Shown here: one piece after another, positions 55,070-60,000 of the stretch | Position numbering within the stretch: the stretch's first letter is position 1 | Layout of the letters: each line of letters starts with the position of its first letter | Source of the DNA: Cryptomeria japonica | Lineage: Eukaryota; Streptophyta; Pinopsida; Cupressales; Cupressaceae | Reading direction: 5' to 3' | Assembly (NCBI RefSeq): GCF_030272615.1 | Contig: NC_081408.1 | Span: 339,110,793-339,170,792, forward strand | Length of the DNA: 60,000 nucleotides | Notes under the pieces: model-generated | Told to the model about the DNA's origin: nothing | The model's database searches: none | The model's input: only the letters and a program-made list of their open reading frames with translations | Translations under genes and position numbers: made by a program

Positions 55070-56573
55070 TGATGCCTCATGAAGGTTTTATCATGTTGTT
55101 TTGTTTTGTGATGAGTAAATTTGTAATAAGGTCATATGGATGATTTTATGTTATTTCAAACCATTTTTAATTAGTTCATATCAAGTTGTAAGGCCTTTGA
55201 TACCACTTGAGTTCCGTAGTCCTGCAAGGTCCTGATTGGGTCAAAGTTGGTCAACTCATTCAAATGTATCCACTTGGTATGGAAATGATGTAATTTGTGT
55301 CTTGGATTCATTTTTAACATGTTTCATAGGTTAGGACCAATTTTGAAGTCAATTGGATAAGTTATGTAAAAATTATCACAAAAAGTTGTAAAGTTGTGAT
55401 TACAACTTTATAACTTTCTTATGTCACTAATGCATTTTTTGAATCCCAAGGGTCAAATGTAGTTGGGGAAAGTTGGGACAGGTCCAAGAAGGTTTAAATA
55501 AACTCATTTTTGTTGAGGTTTGGTTGTTGTTGCTGTATGTGAGGTTTGGAGAAAGAAGTCAATAAAACTTGAAGCATTTTCTCTGCAATTTTCTGCAATA
55601 TTGCTACAAAACTGCTCATAACTTCCTTGTATGGATAGATTAGAATGTAATATGAGACTCATTGGAAATATCCATGAACCACCTTTCATTCAAGACCAAT
55701 TTTATGATATTTGACTGAGTTTTATGCATTTGGTGGGCATTTTTCTAAAATCTATTCTGAAACCCTAGGTATAAGGGTTTGGACTGAAAAATGTGAATAA
55801 CTTGCCATTCCCTTGGAACCATTAGACAAAATCTTGGGGAGTGGTAGATAAGGGATTCCTTCAGATGGATTTTTGTCCATTTTTGTAGAGTTCAAGTTTT
55901 GATGCATTTTTGAAGCATTGATCACCTAACATCCTCATGTGTTAGGCCAAGTAAGCATGGAAGTGAGGGTTGAAGTAGGTCTGAGACAAATCTGAGTGTT
56001 TGGGAACTTAAAACTAGTGGAATTTATGGTTTGGAGGCATAATACAAGTGTTTTATCCATTGGTTTTTTGTTTTCATAAGTTTTTGGGGTACCTACTTTG
56101 TAAAAGAGGACAAATTGGAGCCTCAAAACTATGACATTCATACTTCTCACCATAAAAGTTTGAAGAAACCATATGTGAAAGTCTCATATGTTATCATTCT
56201 CCCTAATAAATATCTAATAAAGGTCTCACCATGTGTTTTTGATCAAGGTTTTACAAGCCAAAGTCCAATTTGGGTCTAGTAGACCTAGTAGGTGTTAGGG
56301 AAGGAGTTGAGTGAGTAGGTGGAAACCACTCAATGCCAAGAGTGGGAATAAATTGTTTGAGGGGTCCTAATGATCAAAACATGCCAAAGATAGTAATTTC
56401 ATGCCATGGAAGACCTGCCCCTTTCCTGCCCTTTTGATACCCCTTGTGATCCCTTTGGAGTACTCACATGTCACTGAGTAGATTGACCATTGAAGGGTAT
56501 TGTAATCCAATATTTTGTGAGATTTGTGAAACTCCCTTTTGAGTCTTAAATCATCCTTGTTGTCTTTGTATCA
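55070..56573 (+). repeat. E9 5' LTR (about 1.5 kb)
   Basis: The right end is clear: GTATCA is followed by TAG and the primer-like TGGTATTCGAGCC, then a gag start. The left end is placed at TGATGCC (55070), which pairs with GTATCA as inverted ends. No second LTR is in the window, so the left boundary is approximate. No ORF inside is convincing. Confidence 0.6.
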
Positions 56574-56576
56574 TAG

Positions 56577-56589
56577 TGGTATTCGAGCC
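56577..56589 (+). other. E9 primer-binding site (putative)
   Basis: TGGTATTCGAGCC, three bases after the LTR end, similar to the iMet type site TGGTATCAGAGC. Confidence 0.55.
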
Positions 56590-56652
56590 AAGTTTGATTG
56601 GCAAGGGAAATTAGTGGTGTGTGAAGAAGAGTAAGTTATCTTGTGAAGACAA

Positions 56653-56987
56653 AATGCCTCCAAAAGGTGGGTCAGTGATGGCCAGGAGTTTGAAGGTCCT
56701 AAAAGATGAGATTGAAGCAATGAAAGCTAGAGAGAGAAGGAGAGACAAGGGTGAAGAAAGTGACAGTGAACATGAAGAAGAAGGAGAGGGTGAAGGTGAA
56801 ACCCCTCCTGCAAGACCTTAAGAAGAGGACATGGCTCCTAAAGAAATAAGGCTTATCAATGCTTTGAAACCAGTGAAAGGGGAGACCTCTAATGTATAGA
56901 TGGATCTCCCAATGTATGGAGGCAAGATGGATGTTGAGGAGGTAATAGAGTGGGTTGATGCTCTCAATAACTACTTTGAGTACAAGG
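56653..56987 (+). pseudogene. E9 gag, N-terminal part, cut by E7
   Basis: It begins MPPKGGSVMARSLKVLKDEI at 56653, 64 bp after the primer site, continues through a Glu-rich coiled coil (EHEEEGEGEGETPPARP), a stop at 56819, another in 56897-56899, and then the gypsy gag core start DLPMYGGKMDVEEVIEWVDA and LNNYFEYK. E7 interrupts it after CAAGG (56983-56987). The rest of E9 must lie right of the window. Confidence 0.75.
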
Positions 56988-57776
56988 TGTGTATGGTGAA
57001 AATGGATAACAATAATAATAATATTGAAAGGCTAAATGAATCTAACCACAAAACCCTAGCCTAACAATCAACAAAGATCCACCATAACATGTGAAGATTA
57101 CCTAAGACAATGCAAATCACATGAAATCACAAAGATTATACCATCACATGTCCAATAGGGTTTTGATCTCCATTCTTCCTATCTCCATTGATCTTGCTTG
57201 ATATATTTGCTCTCAGATTTTATGTGCACAAGAGCTCAACAAAGAACGGAATGTGGTTGCAAGTAGGATCGTAGTGTAGCCAAGTCTTCAAGATTGTCGA
57301 TTAGGTCATTAGGATGATTGATTAGGCTTTGATAATGAAGGAAGCATCTCCTTATATAGAAGACACTATATGAAATGGAGGGATAAGATTGAGAGGTGTA
57401 AAAGGAGGTTGGCTATGATTAGAGGGTAGGTAAAAGAAATAATAAAATAATGAAAGGGGTAGGTAGTGTATGAATTAAGAGATGAATGACATGTGTCATG
57501 TGTAGAAAAAGATAATGAATTAATTAAATAAATAAAGATTTATTTAATAAATAGAAGAAGTAGGATAATTAAATAAATAAAAATATTTATTTAATTTAGG
57601 AAAAGGATAATTTAAATAAATAAATGTATTTATTTAAATGAGAAATAAGGCTAGAAGAGGATAAATGAATTAATTAAATAAATAAGGATTTATTTACTTA
57701 ATAGAAGAATTAGGCTTAGATAATTAAATAAATAAAATATTTATTTAACTAGACATGACAATTTTGGGTGTCTACA
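56988..57776 (-). repeat. E7 3' LTR (789 bp)
   Basis: On the minus strand it runs from TGTAGACACCC (57776) to CCATACACA (56988). Only one LTR is present in the window. The limits rest on the terminal dinucleotides, the purine tract on one side and the interrupted E9 gag frame on the other. Confidence 0.75.
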
Positions 57777-57792
57777 TTTTGCCCCTCTTTGA
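57777..57792 (-). other. E7 polypurine tract
   Basis: On the minus strand TCAAAGAGGGGCAAAA directly before the LTR start, nearly identical to the tracts of E5 and E6. Confidence 0.8.
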
Positions 57793-58022
57793 GACAATGC
57801 GGCTTGTCGCGTTGTTTCAAAGAAGATAAGATGAACTGATACAGAGTTGCCCCAGTATGGGAATGATATGCCCCCTCGAGAGATTGGATGAAAATGTCTG
57901 AAAAGATTACAGACAATCTCTCGATAAGAAGAAAAGGCTAGAATGGACAGACCGAATAAAGTGACAGAGTCACGGGATAAAGAAGATTGACTCAAGAAAT
58001 GAGGACGAGGGCTAGGGCAGTC

Positions 58023-58028
58023 TATAAG
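58023..58028 (+). promoter_or_regulatory. TATA-like box of E7 antisense PMD gene
   Basis: TATAAG in the context GTCTATAAGATAG, about 98 bp upstream of ATG 58121, the same spacing as in E6. Confidence 0.5.
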
Positions 58029-58186
58029 ATAGATCACGAGGGAAATACATCCTCATTTTCATCCACACATCCACGAGAGCAGAGTGCAGAGCGAGAAAAG
58101 TGCAGTAGCAGTCAGCAGCGATGGCTTTCATGCACAGATTCGACCGCGTTCGCCGATTTCAGAGACCAGCGGAGGCAGGAGAGCCG

Positions 58187-58732
58187 GTAAGTACCAGAAA
58201 ACCTCCTTGTACTTCAATGCATTTATTGTTGTCATTAATGCATGGTAGGTAGAGTAATAAATGCACGTTTATGTCAGGAAAGCGCATTTGTGTCCAAAAA
58301 TGTGAATTTTTGTCTTCTAGGTCAAATCGGCAGTTCTGTGATGAACATACGCTGTCGATTGGATAAGCTGCTGAGAGGATACACTCAAGCAGGTCCTCTC
58401 TGGAAAACTAGAATAGATCAAGGTACTTTGTGATGAACAGTGAGTACCAAGATAGAGTACTTTGTGATGAACAGGGAGTACCAAAATATGAGTAGCACTT
58501 TGTGATGAACAGTGAGTGCAAATGTGAGGATCACTTTGTGATGAACAAGGAGTGAAAAACACATAGTACTTTGTGATGAACAGGGAGTACCACTAGGATA
58601 ATCAGTAACACTTTGTGATGAACAGTGAGTGTCACTAGGGTAGATAGCGATATGCATTTAGATAGCGAGTAGCATTTTGTGATAAACAGTGAATGCCACT
58701 ATAACTGACATGATTGAGTTGCTTGACTGTAG
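58187..58732 (+). other. Intron of E7 PMD gene
   Basis: 546 bp, with GTAAGTACC at the donor and an AG acceptor after TTGCTTGACTGT. Both flanking exons are in the same phase (phase 0) and open. The 3' half is filled by a tandem repeat. Confidence 0.7.
58425..58700 (+). repeat. Minisatellite in E7 PMD intron
   Basis: Seven copies of a conserved core ACTTTGTGATGAACAGNGAG separated by variable 10-35-bp spacers. The core is more conserved than the spacers, which is unusual for plain replication slippage. Confidence 0.85.
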
Positions 58733-59047
58733 GAGTATTTGCTGATGCTAGAGTCACGGGAGAGATGCCCGTTGATGCAAAGGTTGCAACCTGAGTTGAC
58801 ACTTGAGGACCGAGCCGGGATTGAGGCTATGGGATTGAGATACATTCTGTATGTGCCTGAGTTTCGGGCGAACATGGGATTGCTGACTGCACTGGCTGAG
58901 AGATGGCACTCAGAGACTTGTACGTTTCATCTGCCGATGGGTGAGATGACAGTCACCCTGGAGGATGTATATAGGATTATGTGGATACTGATTGATGGGG
59001 AGTTAGTACCCTACGATCGAGACGAAGACAAGGATGCATTGAGATGA

Positions 59048-60000
59048 GTGTTCTAGGATCTGGCATTGGACATGAGGTTGGGACATGTGGCATGGGCTAC
59101 CATGACATGGACAAGAATAGCACTACCAACAGTGTTGGCAGGAGTTATCAGTGGGTTCCTCTATATCAGTTTTGTACCATTTTGTATGATGATGTAGACA
59201 CCTGTAGGTGATTTTGTAGCCATATGTATTTTGACATCATTGTATCATGACACTTATGATTATATATATGAGATGATTCATCTTTGCGGCAGCTATATGC
59301 ATGTGTACCTATGTGATGAGATGTTTGATGATGCTTATGATATGGATGCAAATATGTATATGATGCAATGCAATATTTTTGTTCTTTTATGTTGTATATG
59401 TGATGCATGATGTAAATGTGAATGTATGTGATGTAGATGAATATGATAATGCAAATGTAAATTGTGCTAACAGGTGTTGTGTGCAGGATGTGATGTAGTT
59501 GTGATATCTATATGTATGTATGAAATGCTTATATGTGGTAATGTAGGTGCAGCTACATGAAATGCAAATGTTTTTGTGTGTCATTATACTCAGTCATGTG
59601 ATAGCAAGCTACGCAGACTCGAGAAGGATGATGGAAGTCAATCAAGAAAGGGGGATGGAAGACAGAAGATATGAAAGTGAAAGAGCTTCTTGTGCGTTAT
59701 CATCATTGAGCTTTATTATGGCAAGTAGGTGATGACAATCGAGGCATATGTTCAACCTAGAAAGTCATTGTACCTATTTGCATGGAGATAAGACAGTCAC
59801 AAACAAGGAATGCCCCAGTTCACACTAGACTCACAGTGTCCTCATATCCTTGGACAAGTCATAGTATTACTAAGAGACAATCCACAGACAACAAATGCAA
59901 ATAGGTGACGATACCCCATCCTCGCCTTTCTAGTCAAAGACATCCTGGAGATAGAATCTCTAGTCAAAGACATCCCAGAAAAGCTAAAAGACATGTCACC
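59048..60000. other. E7 interior, non-coding
   Basis: After a short degraded PMD tail this stretch is TG/AT-rich with many ATGATG/TATATG words (59200-59570), similar in character to the E6 sequence after its PMD gene (42400-42830). No convincing ORF. The window ends inside the element. Confidence 0.5.

Larger units (their letters stand above)
58121..59047 (+). pseudogene. E7 antisense PMD gene: two exons, C-terminally truncated
   Basis: Exon 1 is 58121-58186 (MAFMHRFDRVRRFQRPAEAG, then EP). An intron 58187-58732 has GTAAGT at the donor and TGACTGTAG at the acceptor. Exon 2, from 58733, stays open: EYLLMLESRERCPLMQRLQP, LTLEDRAGIEAMGLRYILYV, and the PMD core LTALAERWHSETCTFHLPMG and EMTVTLEDVYRIMWILIDGE. 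It ends at TGA 59045-59047, about a quarter of the way through the domain. Beyond it only traces (ALDMRLGHVAWATMTW) can be read before non-coding DNA, so most of the domain is deleted. What remains is better preserved than the E5 and E6 copies: no stop in about 125 codons. Confidence 0.78.
56988..60000 (-). mobile_element. E7: Tat-related element with antisense PMD gene, runs off the window
   Basis: The 3' LTR (56988-57776) is followed on its inner side by the minus-strand purine tract TCAAAGAGGGGCAAAA, so the element is on the minus strand and its 5' part lies beyond base 60000. The LTR start TGTAGACACCCAAAATTG resembles E6. The interior holds a TATA box, a spliced PMD gene on the plus strand and simple-sequence DNA. 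The layout matches the 3' end of E6, but the LTR is shorter (789 versus 1,236 bp) and diverged. Confidence 0.8.

Noticed and set aside
58317-58657. Minus-strand ORFs rich in VHHK repeats
   Set aside because: They are the reverse frame of the intronic minisatellite of E7.
1-60000. tRNA, rRNA, snRNA, organelle insertions and telomere repeats
   Set aside because: No cloverleaf, conserved rRNA segment, plastid gene or TTTAGGG array was noticed. Primer sites match tRNA 3' ends only over about 12-16 bases.

Overview
The window looks like intergenic DNA from a large, repeat-rich plant nuclear genome. It is AT-rich, and almost every recognisable coding trace belongs to a plant LTR retrotransposon (Ty1/copia, Ty3/gypsy chromovirus, Ty3/gypsy Tat) or a LINE. 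Nearly all frames are broken by stops and frameshifts. I see no ordinary host gene, tRNA, rRNA or CRISPR array. A conifer or other big-genome seed plant would fit, but nothing here fixes the species.

Layout, left to right. E1 (1-6378, minus, left end outside the window) is a pol-less LTR element with a four-zinc-knuckle gag and a second, unrecognised protein. It sits beside a LINE fragment (6379-6775). That LINE is split by E2 (6776-13012, minus), a gypsy chromovirus with 785-bp LTRs, and resumes at 13013. After an unassigned stretch comes E3 (13884-16167, plus), a 2.28-kb LTR element with no coding content. E4 (16168-19891, resuming at 52961-53914, minus) is a copia element cut off inside its reverse transcriptase and split through its 5' LTR. 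E5 (19892-52960, plus) is a Tat-type gypsy element with dual RNase H, a protease followed by a G-patch-like segment, and an antisense plant-mobile-domain (PMD) gene next to its 3' end. A solo LTR (28031-29469) sits in its reverse transcriptase. E6 (36880-51018, minus) is nested in E5: a 14.1-kb Tat-related element without recognisable pol, with a long N/Q-rich ORF and its own antisense PMD gene, which is split by a second solo LTR (39357-40846). On the right are the interrupted host of E4 (E8, gypsy integrase, minus, 53915-54882), a gypsy 5' LTR plus gag (E9, from 55070, plus), and E7 (from 56988, minus, running off the window). E7 is a third Tat-related element whose antisense PMD gene has a clean GT-AG intron.

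Two results stand out. First, the nesting is five levels deep (E8 > E4 > E5 > E6 > solo LTR), and target-site duplications can be read at several levels. Second, E5, E6 and E7 have different LTRs, yet each carries a PMD gene in the same place and orientation: antisense to the element, starting just inside the polypurine tract and 3' LTR, with a TATA box about 75-100 bp before an ATG. This looks like a retained cargo gene with its own promoter.

All identifications come from reading motifs by eye. Family names rest on conserved motifs, not on database searches. LTR divergences are rough visual counts.
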